Notes under the pieces: model-generated
Told to the model about the DNA's origin: nothing
Database searches by the model: none
What the model saw: only the letters and a program-made list of their open reading frames with translations
Shown here: positions 10,967 to 22,799 of the stretch, one piece after another
Layout: each line of letters begins with the position of its first letter
Position numbering within the stretch: position 1 is the first letter of the stretch
Made by a program: the position numbers and the translations under genes
NCBI RefSeq assembly: GCF_901709675.1
Contig: NC_051094.1
Span: 4,181,001 to 4,245,000 of the forward strand
DNA from: Syngnathus acus
Taxonomy: Eukaryota; Chordata; Actinopteri; Syngnathiformes; Syngnathidae
Length of the DNA: 64,000 bases
Direction of reading: 5' to 3'

Positions 10967-13700
10967 CCTCTGCTTCTTGTTCTTCTTGTGCTGGAGTATG
11001 CAGCTCGCATGAAGTCTGAGGAGCATGTGTGTGCGAGTGTGTGTTGTAGAGGAGGAGTTACCTCAGCTTCCATGAAACAAAACGACAAGAAAATTGACGA
11101 TAACCTTTTATAAATAGAATACAAAACTGAAGTCGGCAAGTCATAATTGTCAGGTTTTTCAAGTCCCTCTGAGTGAACATTTTCAAATTTGGCACTACAG
11201 AGAAGACAAGCCCCGCCAAATTTCAACAGTTAAAACAAAATTGCCTTGTCTGTAAAATGAAGCCACTGTCAACGGTCAAATACAAATGCTAATACCAGAA
11301 ACATGAATGCTATTTCATCTAGCAACTTTATTAAGCCAAAACAACCCAACAGTGAGTCCCAAAAATATATCACTGGTTAGCTGAGATATTTTCAGCTAGC
11401 TCATACGCTAACAAGCTACTGGGGCTCCTTCTGACCGGTGGACAGGCGACGCACTCGTCCATTCCACCTTGCTTGAAATTTGAAGTATTGATAGCAAGAT
11501 GTTCTGTAACCCGCGACATCCTGAGAAGATGCATTTCCTGGGTACGGGCATAGTTAGCTAATTAGCTAAATGCTTGCTGCAGCCTAGCGGTAGAAAGGCG
11601 CAATAAAGGAGTAATCATTACACATTATTTTTTGACTTCCAGAAAATACAAGCAACCATCATGAACGATAAAACAGAACTAGGGACATCTATTTGCAACT
11701 TTCCCAACACCACAGGAGTTGAAGGTGACAATATTAATCATCATTTCTAGAGTAAAAACATGGACCTCGTAGCGGTCGCTGCTTGGGCCCTGAATAAGAC
11801 CAATGTAATGCGGCCCCACATCTTGCGCAACATGCCACGTAGCGCCACTGATTCTAGCCGAAGCTGGAAGGAACCGAATGAAGCGCAACGGCAGCAGCAG
11901 GAGTAAAATCAAGGGGAGAAAAGAAAGGAGTGGATCAGGTTTGTTTTCCAACTTCCCACCTAGTGTGCATCTGGTCCTCCTCATGCGGGAGGAGTGACTC
12001 CATGATGATGAAGACATTTTGTTGTCATTGGGTTTGCGTCTATCTACAAGGAGAGATGATTGACAGGCCGGCCAGAAGAAAAATTGAAACAGTTGAAGCT
12101 GCCTGGTGAAAGTTGATCCTCAGGTAAGTCGGCAAGTAACTTTCTTTTCTTGGGCTCCTTTTTTTTTATTGGGGAGGCCCTTCACTTCTATGACCGCCTC
12201 CCCCCCCCCACTCCCACCCATGCCCCCTGCTGGAAATGCAGGATGCTTTAAAAGTAAAGATGAAATTGAAGCACTTTCCTCCACCCACCCACTGGCATGC
12301 TATAAAACACACACGTGCATGCACGCACACACATACATAATGTATACATGCATAAATATGTGTATAATCTCCAGTTTTTTGATAGTGAGTGAGAATTTAG
12401 GAATATTGATAAAGGAGTATTGCATTACATTTTAGTGTGTTATGTGTGGGTGTGAATTATGTGAGGGCCTCAAACTAAAAAATGTTTCATTTCTTTTTAA
12501 CACAGATTGGCAAATGGTCGTGGAACGTTTGTCCCTTGCTAAACGCCATTTTGCCGTATACATAAAACAATCCAGTAAAAGACAGTTGTGATTGCGAAAA
12601 AAATTCCTGATGGCATTTAACAGTCGACTGTTCACGGGGTGCATTTGTGAGTTAGCGTTAGCCGCTAGCAGCGCACGCTCTTAAAGTTGTAAAGTTTAAT
12701 AAGCATCTGGTGAACATGAAAGGCTCGGTAGCTTGTCCAATAGGAAGCAGGTGTGCAGGGCCGTAATGAGGGGGCCCGGCGGGTGAGAGGGCCTACCCCC
12801 CCCTGTGTGCCAGGCACGTAAAGGCATGCTAACATCAGACAATAGCTGCGGCAATTTGCTACGTGTAGGAAAAACTTCTTATGAGCCATCACGGCCGATA
12901 AAAACACGTTTAAGACCAGGGTGTGACCAGGGAACGGCAGTGAGCCAATGACAGAACGGGTTACCCTGACTCGGCATCGACAATTTCACGTCAACACAAA
13001 TACAGCCATGTAGGAAATGAGGGGAAACTGCCACTGAGTGGGCCACTTATTTATTCAAGAAGTAAACAAAGAGGGCAGATTACAAAGTTTGTGGTGATAT
13101 ATTAAAAGTGTCTATGTACAAAAAAATGGTGGCCCACATAACATGAAGCTGGAAATAATCTAAATAAGGAAAACAACTGATTGTTAGACAGTCACTCAGT
13201 TTTGCATCACTTCTCGTTGCATTCTCTCGGGCACAAACTGAAGCAAAGCATTCTGGGAAATGGACTCGACTCAAGTTTTTCTTGCTTCTTGACATTTAGC
13301 ATGAAGCTTAGAATGTACCCTAGGTCTCGTGAATCCCCAAATTGGTAAAAAAAAAACACAAACAAGTAACAATAGGATAAAAGTGTAACAAAACAAATCA
13401 TCAAAAAATGCTAATAATTTTTTTTCACGTCAAGATGATGGTGACGTTTTATGTTAAATAAATGTTTGAACATTTTTACTGCACAATGGAGGAAAGATAT
13501 CCACTTAGCAAGCGAGCTAGCAGCTGATACTACTCGGAACATTTTATTTTTTTTGCAACAAACTCCAGTAGTCGACTCTGAGCTTAAAGTGGATGTTCAC
13601 TATCAAATAACTTTTTGTTTTTGAAAACTGTGGACATGCGTGTTATAACATCATCTAGCTAGTTCTTTAAAGCCGGCAATTTGTTTTAACAAAAAGTCAA
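10967..13700. other. Intergenic, lox upstream region
   Basis: This should contain the lox promoter. I see only scattered CA-rich tracts (about 12305-12360) and a low-complexity G/C run near 12200. A 112-codon reverse-strand frame at 12017-11679 has no recognisable domain. No gene is supported. Confidence 0.4.
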
Positions 13701-13709
13701 ACTTTGACG

Positions 13710-14170
13710 TTTTGAATTTGTCATTACTAACAAGTGAGCTGTGATGCTACTCACTAGCTTGAGCTAATGGTCACAAGAACCTGATAGACTCACATTGAAT
13801 ATGTAGCGGTGAAGGAACTAGCCAATAGGCTGAGATAGCGAGTGTGCTAGGAATAGCGTCTCGTTGAACTTGTTGTTGCTAACCAGCTAGCGGTGAAGCC
13901 TGAGCAAGTGTGTGAGCAAGGAAAGTAAGCCAAAGAAGAAGAATGGGTTAGTGAAATGTTGAACAAGTCGCTGCTAACATGCTAGCAATAATGCTAGCCA
14001 AATTATCGCTGTTAACAAGCTAGCTGTGAAGCTAACCACTAGTCTGCACTAAGAAATGGAGTCAGACTAACAACAGGTTAGTGTCACACTTGATTTGCTG
14101 TTGCGAATAAGCCTAGGAAATGGAACTAAAAATAACAAAAGGTTAGCATCATGTTGCATTTGTCAACTAT
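13710..14170. repeat. Degenerate repeat, ~150-bp period (GCTAAC/GCTAGC words)
   Basis: A core resembling CTAACAAGCTAGCTGTGAAG recurs near 13725, 13875 and 14010, each followed by variants of CTAACCACTAG or GGTTAGTG. The copies are diverged. No coding content was seen. Confidence 0.45.
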
Positions 14171-14695
14171 TGAATGAGTTAGTGTAATATTTGCTGCACT
14201 AAACAAACAACATTTTCGTGTTCTTAGCTCATAAATGATCTGATTTGACACAAATACAAATAAATGTGGTCACGTGTTCCACATTTGAGATGGCAAGAAC
14301 GTCTAAAGTGGAAAGTGTTGCTACAACACGTGTGTTACACAAAGACAACAACAACAGTGATGAAATGAAACTTAAAACTTTGACCCTCCTCTGAGCTCCA
14401 GTGTGCTTAGAAGACAAACAGAAAGTACTAATAACGGACAGCACGCACGCGCAAACGTACACACACGCACACACACACAGTGCTTTCTTGATGAGAAGGA
14501 CCACAGGGATGAGAGGATGGTTTTTGAGGGCCAAAAAGCCACACCCAAAAAAAGGTACAAAATAAAATATAAAATGATTTGAAAAGTTTGGTTGAAAAGA
14601 AGTTGGAAAAAGTTTGAAATGTTTCTCCCCAGACTTTTTGTTTCCATTCATCTCCTCTTGCCTTGTGGGGAGGTCCTCCGAGTCGTAGTCCCGGG

Positions 14696-17600
14696 TCACT
14701 GGTTGACGTGGGGCCTCAGGGCCTGGTAGAGCCCCTCAAAGGAGGGTCTGTCCGGGATGTCTCGCCTCCAGCAACGCATCATCAGCTCAAAGAGGGAGGG
14801 GGGGCAGAGCGGAGGAGCGTACAGGAACACCTATGGAGAAGGGGGTTTAGGTCAGGGGTCGGTTTAGTCAAGATACACAAATGTGCGTGTTTGCTGGTCA
14901 GCATGCCGTGGATTGCTCTTGCCCGTCTTAGAGGTGATTTACGTCGCCAATGGCGTCTATGATAAGCAGCCGCTCTGTGAGGGGCTTTAGCATTGTGGAT
15001 CCACGCTGCGGGCTGCGATTGCTCTGACCTGTCTGCCCTGGTTCCTGAAGAACTCTCCAGTGTTGGCTATGACCTGTTGGTCCGTCAGCAGGCTGTAAGG
15101 TTGCTCTTTGCACAGCGTGAAGATCTCCCACAAGGTTACCCCGAACGCCCACACGTCGCTGGAAGTCGTGAACTTGCCCTGGGGCGAGGTCACGAGAGGG
15201 TCACAGAGGTCAGAGGGTGAAGACTCACCATCGGTCGGTCTATTATTTTGCGGTCTGTTGCTTTTGGTTCAATAATAGAACTGCTGAGCAGATTTTCACC
15301 TAAACTGCACATTCATACGAAATGAAGTGATGGGTTGAGAAAGGACGGATGAGGCGCTCACCAGCAGGATGCTCTCCCAGGCCATCCAGCGAATGGGCAG
15401 CACGGCCCGGCCTTGGATGCGGTAGTAGTCGCTGCTGTAGAGGTTCCGGCTCATCCCGAAGTCGGCGATCTTGATAGTGAGGCGGCGGTCCAGCAGGCAG
15501 TTTCTGGTGGCCAGGTCGCGGTGCACGAAGTTCAGCGAGGCCAAGTATCTCATGCCCGAAGAGATCTGCACGGACATGTGCAGCAGGTCCGCCAGGCTGC
15601 CGGGGACCACGTGGAGCGAAAGGTGACACGAGGCTGGGTCAACTTTTTGTGCTCGAGGACCACATTGAATTATAATGAAATCACATTGACTTGAAAAGGC
15701 TCACCTGACGGAGGGTATGTTGTTGGCGTGCGTGAGCGTGCTCTCCATCTCACGCTGCGACAGGAACATATTAAGGTCTCCGTTCTCCATGTACTCCGTC
15801 ACCATGCACAGCGGGTCGGACGTCACGCACACGCACAGCAGTCGGATGATGTTGGCGTCGTTCAGCCGCGACATGATCTTGATCTCCTTCAGAAAGTCGT
15901 TCCTGCGGGCATTGGGCCGAAAACTCGTCATCATTTACGGAATTGACGGTAAATTTGAAACCGAACTGTACTTTGATTGCCAAGTGTGATCGTACCTGGC
16001 CTGGCTTGTGGCGTCTGCCCTAAGTTGCTTAACTGCCACCAATGTGGCGCGCCCATTTTGGTCCCGCCCAGCCGCACCCCCTTCATCATCCTCCTCCTCC
16101 TCCTCGCCAAGAAAGCCGGCCAGTCCCTGGGCCTCACACAGGTGCACTTCGCCGAACTGTCCCTCGCCAAGCTTTTCGCGGAAGATCAGCTGTTGCCGCG
16201 GGAACTCGGAGGCGGAGATGTCCTTGCGTGTCAGTGAGTCGACGGTGAGGGCAGGCACGGCGTACATGTTGCTGCCCGTCACACCCTGCAGACGCACGAT
16301 GTCCGTCTCGGCGTAGTGCGGCGCGTTGCTATGGAAACACTGGTGCGGCGTGCACTGTGTCACGTCGGGCTCGGCATAGCCGCCGCCGCACGCTGCCGCC
16401 GGAAAACACGAATGACGGCGTTATCATTGGAATTAAACGCTAAAACCGGTGCTTCTTTCTCAACTGTGTCACCTTTGGGTGCAGCAGGCTGAGGTCATGT
16501 GACAGGAAGTCAGCGTTAGGAGACTGGAGAAGAAAAGTCAGGAAAAGAAGAGGAAGAAGAAGGCGGCTGTGTTTGGAATCACTCACGGATTGCTATCCAG
16601 CGCTCCACCATTTACATCCCACTTATGATCACTGTAACATTTATGCTAATTTTCATGAATCCATCGCTGGTTTTTCGCATCAAGATATTAAGGCATTTGA
16701 AAATGATGGCTTAATTGAACATATTCACGTTCAAGTATATGATTTTATTCGTCTTTTGGTTCATATTTGAGTCTTATTATAACCTTCAACTGACAATGCT
16801 TTGCCTTCTAAATTATTTCAAAAGTCTACACACCCCCTATTGACGCACCAAGCTTTTGAGATATAAAAACGTGAGACAGAGATAAATGACATTTTATCGC
16901 AGACTACCACCTATGGCACTCAACTGAAGAAAAACTTTTAGCTTTTTGTACCGACCATTGTTCTTTTTCCACAGCCCTTACATTAAGCGTACTACAAAAT
17001 GGCCTACACACAATCTAGTGGATGCGGAGTGATTCCCAACACAGGCGAAGAAGTCAAGTGAAGCAGCATGTGGCTGACCTGAGGCTTCGGCGCTCTGCGA
17101 GAGTTCAGGCAGTTTGTTCCGGAGTGCCTCAGGGTTCTGGTACTGAGGATCCAATAGGAAGACTCGCTCATAGTGGGGGTCCGACTGGACCAGGCCTAGA
17201 GGTCATTATTGTAAATAAAACATCATATTCCATATACTAAACCACATCTTGGGGGCTGGACAATGGGCGGGGTTTACACAACATACAGTTGATCCCGTCC
17301 ACCCAGTGGCTTACCAGCGCGGGGGGGCACAGGTGGGGTTTGCAGGATGATGGTGTCGCTGCAGGATGACAGCCGTACCGTCATCTCCTCCCCCAGGATC
17401 CTGCGGGGAGCCTGCAGGGAGGAAACCTCCATACATGAATCGATCACGCCTCGAGCCGGTTGATAGTACAGGATAAGCGTGCCCACCATATTGAATGTGT
17501 TAGATCTGCCCTGTGTACTAAGTCAAGTCAATGAACTGAATTTTATCATACAACAACACATAAAGTGCACAAAGACAGCTAACAATAAATTATGATAAAT

Positions 17601-20600
17601 ATTAAAATGTAAATATTGAATGTTTAATCGGTTTCTAAAACACCGCCATTTTTTTTTTTTTATCCTACTCACCTTCTCCAGAACTTTACACACGTACTGA
17701 CACCACAGGATGAGGAAGATGATGATGACCAGCAGCAGGATGATGCTCACCAGGCAGCCAATCAGGATGGGCGCGTTACTGTTGCCGGGCGCTACACTGG
17801 CAGACGGGTCGGCGGCTAGCCGGGACACGACAAACAAGATGATAAAGAGGATGACGGCAAGAATTTGAAGTAGGAAAGCGTTGGAAGGTCATACCCGATA
17901 TGGACGGGACCGTGCTGGAATCGCTGACGGACGGCGGAGTCACCGCCATCGATGCATCTTCTGATGACGAACGGAGAAATACCACAATGCGTGTGTTTGT
18001 GTGTGAGCTTCGTAATATGTGTGAGTGTGTGTCTGTGTTACCCGACTGGAAGGAAACCTCGCTGAACATCATCCAGGTGTCTGCAAAGGAAAAGCGACAA
18101 CGGAGCGCGGTGGCAGCGCGGCGCTCCAGCGGCACGGTCACGTATCGAGCGCTTGGGTTCCGGTCGTCCAGGACCGTGTGGAATACCACAGGCTCGGCCT
18201 CCCACATGGACAAGGGCCGGGGCTTAAACCAGCACGACACTGATGAGAAGATCTTCACACCACGGGAAAACATGTTGTTACTGTGGACCTGGCAGGAAGC
18301 AAAGGAAAGAGAGTGAGCAAGACATACACAAGAAGGGATTCTTTTTTTTTTTTTCAAAATAAGAGTGAATATTGTGAATGTTTTTCAAAATAAAACAAAG
18401 AAAGTAGGAAAGTTTTCAAAATAAAAATCGTATAGCACACAAAGTAGACAAATTTGTGTAGGTTTTCAATGTCTTCAAGTGAGACAGCGCATATATGGTT
18501 AATGAGGTTTTTCAAAATAAGAGTGATAGCATACAACGGAAGTAAAGAATCAGGAAAAATAGTTTTCACCGAGTAAGAAGATTGTTTTTTTTTTTTATTG
18601 TGAACCTACACAAAACAATCGTAAGAAACGTTTTCAGTACATCGGGTGACGTTAAGGCACATCGGGAAGAGGATAATCATTGCAAATAAGTCAAGATAAA
18701 ATAAGTCAAGCAAGTGAAGTAAGTATTTCAAAATAAGAGCATACCTTCATTGATGTGAAGTTCCTCTGCCGATCAAAAACAAAATCCATCTCCACGCTCT
18801 GGTCTGCTCCCACGGAGACGTTCCTCCAGCCCAGATAGTCGTACCCTGGCCGCGCGTGGTACTGACGAGTCAACAGAAAGTCGTCCAGCCCAATCACGCC
18901 GTCCGTCAGCTGGCCCAGACCGCCGGACAACTTCCTGTTGGCATGAGAGCGCTTGGTCACAGAGATGCAGGCATGTGACATGACCGCCAAACTTTAATTG
19001 GTCAAAAGGAAGCATAATCAGCAATCATTTTATTAGCGCGTTAGGATATAGCATGGTTCAATTTTAGCGAGACGTATTTTAGCATTTTTAAATCAAGCAT
19101 GTTAGTACGGTAGCATGACATCATATTGACATGTAGCATTTTAGAATGAAAGTAATGGACGCCCATTTAAAAAAAAAAAGAAAAAAAAAAAAGGCAATTA
19201 ATTGTTCACGGAAAGCCCAACATTTTTTCTTTTTTTCTGGTGCATCTTATAATCAGTTGCGGCATAAAGTCCAGAAATACCATAGTTTGAAATTGAGTTT
19301 GAAATGAATCAAACTTTAGGCAGTATTGGAAGTGAAACAAACTTTTTTTAATGAAAGGCCCTTTCGTGATTTTTGCAGCCATTTTGGTCAAGCGGTTAAC
19401 AAGAAAGATGCCACCATGAAGCATGCTAGCATATTTGCATATTCCATTATTATGCAAGCACATGAAGCAGGCCTACGCATTAGGAGCGAGTCAACCCACC
19501 TCTTCTGGTGGGTGCCGTCGTAGGTGGAGTCGTTGAGGACGGCGGTGGGAAGGCCTAGCTGCGTCATCAGCTGCCCTTCGGGAGCGCTGTACGAAATCAG
19601 ACCGTCTGAGGACCACAAACGCAAAAGGTCAACCACCATCATGTGCGAAGACGCTCCACGTGGGCGTGGCCTACCATCCCAGGGGCAGCCGTACAGCTCC
19701 GCCCGCATGCAGACGGTGGATAGCTCAGTGAGCGGAATCAAGCGCACCCAGCGTGTCACCACCGGAGGGTGAAGGTCGTTGATGACGGGCGCGTATGCGT
19801 TCTTGTTGCCTTCCATTACCTGTACGCACACAAACACTCGCTGTATCAGGCTCCGCCCTCAACTAGGGCTGATAGGAAGTGCTAATCTCACTTCCTGTGG
19901 TGATCATGTGCCTTGAGCGCAGGCGGTGAGATTGTTTCTTTTTCCTTCCTCACATTTATCACACCGGCACACACGTCCTGTTAGGATTTTGGACGTAAAC
20001 CCACACGCACGTATACACAAATACGCTCGCACGCGTGCCCACACAAGCACAAACAAACACGCGCGCATGTTCACACGCATGCCCACCCACCGTGCTTCCC
20101 AGGCGGTTTTTCCATGACTTCCAAACGACTCCGTCTCTGCTGTAGTTTAGGCTGTACGCTCGCGCAAACTCGATGCCGTTGCGGGCGTAGCGTCCCTGAG
20201 TAGCCACCACCGTCAGAAAGGTCAAACGACGCAAGTCCACCTGAAAACGTGGAAGACGTAAAGATAAGCGATCTCCGCGTCATCATTCTTGTTTCCCGGC
20301 ACTCTTAAACGCAACGCGTGAGAAAGAAAACAGGAGTCCAACCTGCAGGAACTGAGAATCGGAAGCTTCCAGTTGGCCTTCAGGACACCAGGCACCGTCG
20401 CCGTCCTCGCGGTTCAACCTGAAATAAACAATCAACTTTAAACTAGATATTTATTCATCATATTTGCAATCCTTCAGACAATAATACTGACCTGCCGTAC
20501 TGCGGTCCTGTGGTCTCGTGCCATTGGCTGGAAGCTGTGATGTCATCGTCCTTGATCCGCCCATCCTCCATGCCCAGGGCATAGCGACAGTGTGCTGCGT

Positions 20601-20778
20601 GCACACGCACAAACACACACAATCCCACTCTATTTTTGCTCTTTCTTCCCCCCCCTCCTTCCGTCTCCCCCCTCGCTTTATCCTTCCACTCTTCCTTTTC
20701 TTTCTGTGTGTACCTACCTGGGTCGACTTGTGCGACGGCTGCTGCGGCGTGAAGGATGAGCAGCAGGAAGAAGTGCAT
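14696..20778 (-). CDS. ddr2: Discoidin domain receptor tyrosine kinase (DDR2/DDR1-like)
   Basis: Seventeen coding exons join in phase: 20778-20718, 20594-20492, 20418-20343, 20240-20091, 19819-19675, 19605-19500, 18934-18745, 18288-18042, 17960-17895, 17815-17673, 17411-17315, 17195-17079, 16392-15996, 15902-15705, 15596-15362, 15178-15029, 14830-14696; 871 aa. Order: signal peptide ([14 protein letters not shown]), discoidin domain (CRYALGM to AELYGCPW), DS-like domain, one transmembrane helix starting ILIGCL, then a kinase with [27 protein letters not shown] and [13 protein letters not shown]. It should be a collagen-activated receptor kinase. Paralogue assignment is uncertain. The juxtamembrane [17 protein letters not shown] and [10 protein letters not shown] are DDR2-like, while CRYALGM, YAVPAL and the kinase tail [16 protein letters not shown] are DDR1-like, and the nearby ier3 points to DDR1 synteny. 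A second in-frame ATG lies at 20790. Family confidence is far higher than symbol confidence. Confidence 0.9.
18345..18745. repeat. Intronic TTTTCAAAATAAGAGTGA repeats in the ddr gene
   Basis: Variants of TTTCAAAATAAGAGTG occur near 18352, 18380, 18413, 18508 and 18726. The last copy abuts the splice donor of the exon ending at 18745. The spacing is irregular (about 30-200 bp). Confidence 0.6.
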
Positions 20779-21872
20779 GATGGGCCACACACACTACATC
20801 TCTAGAAACATGCACACACAAGTCAGCTTATTAGGGACACATGCAGGATGGAATACAGAAAATACAACAACTTCATGAGAAGTATCAAGGACTTAATGGA
20901 ACTTCAGGTGGAAATGCAGCGATAGTTCCGGAAAGAGAGTTAACGTTAATATTTACAAAATTCCCTCTTAACATATCCTATAAATATTCCTCCCACCTGC
21001 ACACGTAAACATGGAGGTTAGCAAGCTAGCTGTCTGCTGCGCCTCCTGGTGGACAATTGAATTGTTTGCTCGGGTTGTTACATTTTCTGTTTCTCTATTT
21101 TCCCTTCTCCGGTGCCCCCACTCGCTTTTACTCTCCTCAGGGGAATGTCACATGTGTTTGTGGGAGCAAAAGACTGTGATTGGCAGGAGGTGAAGTTGTT
21201 GGCGTTCATCAAAAATACCGAGAGTGTCGCCCCGGGCGACCAATACGCCGTCAGTGAACATGCATTTCATACTTGAGGAAACGTTGCATGACATGTACAG
21301 ACGAGCGTGTTGTGTTTTGTTTTGTTGGCACGAGATTTGACATGTTGGCGCACACACGCGAGACACACAAGGAACAATGCACAAATACTTTACTCCAGTA
21401 GATTTATCAGGTATGTGTATTTAAATGAACTCATTAAATGTCAGTTGCCTTCAAAGCAGAGTTCCCGCCACACTAAGAAACATTTTATTTAAGCATTTTA
21501 GCAATCGTCTTTCACCTCGAGGCATTTTTTTACTCCTGTACATCTGAAAACAAATCATTATCTGTACTATCTTTGTAAGACAGGCTACTCCATTCAAACT
21601 CCACTGATGACAAGAAGACTGGAAGATTTAAATGAAGAGGTAAAGGCAAGCTTGAGATCTTGCCTGAGAGATGGATATGTTGGCAGAAAAACTGAGTCAG
21701 CAGCAATACAAAGGACTGTGAACCGGGGAGCATTAACCATGATGAGACAAAAGATTACAAGAAATAGATGAAAACCTTATTTTGAAATTGTTCTTTTTTT
21801 TTTGTGTGTGTACTTTGACATTGAAAACCATCCGCACGACAATGAATTATGCAATGCAATGACAGCAAAATG

Positions 21873-21874
<2 letters not shown>

Positions 21875-21949
<75 letters not shown>
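21875..21949. repeat. (GATA)n microsatellite, about 19 copies
   Basis: An uninterrupted GATA/TAGA run. It lies upstream of the ddr signal-peptide exon, probably in a 5' intron. Confidence 0.98.
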
Positions 21950-22267
21950 GACCCAGAGCAAAACAAACAGTTATTATAGTGCTACATAACTCAGACTTCA
22001 TGTTGATGACGTCATGTTATCTTTCAAAAATCGAAATCGTGTGGATTCTAAGTTAGCTGGTAACTAGAAGTTTGTGCGTGCTCATGCACGTAACCCTTCA
22101 ATCACACGCGCGCGCGCGCGCCCGGGCGTGTACGTTCATAACTTTCGATAATTGTCATTAATGGACGCCAACGAGCGTACTCGTAGGTGGCATCATGCAG
22201 GCCCACCTTTGTATTTGACGTCATTACTTTTGTTGTTGTGTGAGTTTTTTTTTTTTTTTTTTTCTTA

Positions 22268-22400
22268 CCTGTCCACGCTCGCCTCGCGCTGCTCGATGTG
22301 CGCGTACCCACCACGGGCGCTTGCGTGCGCGTCGACGTTGGCGTACGTGGCGGCTTCCTGAACAAAGTTTGACAGACTTTAAGAAAAGTTCTCGCGTTCA
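22268..22400 (-). other. Possible untranslated first exon of the ddr gene
   Basis: On the minus strand a GC-rich, CpG-containing stretch ends in GGACAG followed by the donor gtaaga (exon edge near 22268). This would suit a 5' UTR exon splicing to the signal-peptide exon at 20790. Only the donor and CpG content support it; the 5' limit is a guess. Confidence 0.25.
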
Positions 22401-22690
22401 AGTTTCAGGATTGTTCGCTGAAGTTCACTTTCTGAGTGTCATGGAAGACAGACGGCTCGAGGAGAGAAGAAAAAAACAGTTACCTCACTTCCGTTTTCCG
22501 AGGATGAGGCGGAAGAAGGTGCCGGTGGCCGAGGGGGTGGGAAGACCGCGCCGATGTCACCAAATCGCAACAATTTCGATCAATTTCAATATACTTTTTA
22601 ATTTTTAAACTCAAATAACGATTTATTTGGTGGTTAGTCAATATTTCAGTTCCATGTTTTTTTTCCGGAAAGAAAAACTTTTAATGTAAA

Positions 22691-22799
22691 ATTAGTGCTT
22701 TGACACAAGATGGTAGCAGAGTGTAACATTCAAGCACTCAAGGAAATTAGCGTTTTGACACAAGATGGTAGCAGAGTGTAATATTCAGGCACTCAAGGT
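22691..22799. repeat. Tandem duplication, two 55-bp units
   Basis: Units start at 22691 and 22746 and share GACACAAGATGGTAGCAGAG and GCACTCAAGG, with only a few substitutions. This is a recent local duplication in non-coding DNA. Confidence 0.9.

Noticed and set aside
11679-12017. 112-codon minus-strand frame with a Leu-rich segment upstream of lox
   Set aside because: The Leu stretch is the only feature. There is no family signature, and it is not in a position to join lox exon 1, which has its own signal peptide.
16473-16523. A possible extra ddr exon ([17 protein letters not shown]) with AG and GT borders
   Set aside because: Including it breaks the phase. The exon ending at 17079 leaves one base and joins the exon at 16392 directly in frame, while this one needs and leaves phase 0.
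16573-16770. 65-codon plus-strand frame in a ddr intron
   Set aside because: No recognisable domain, and it terminates without a splice site. Nothing supports it beyond the open frame.
21755-22001. Ser-Ile-Tyr-Leu repeat frames
   Set aside because: They are translations of the GATA microsatellite at 21875-21949.
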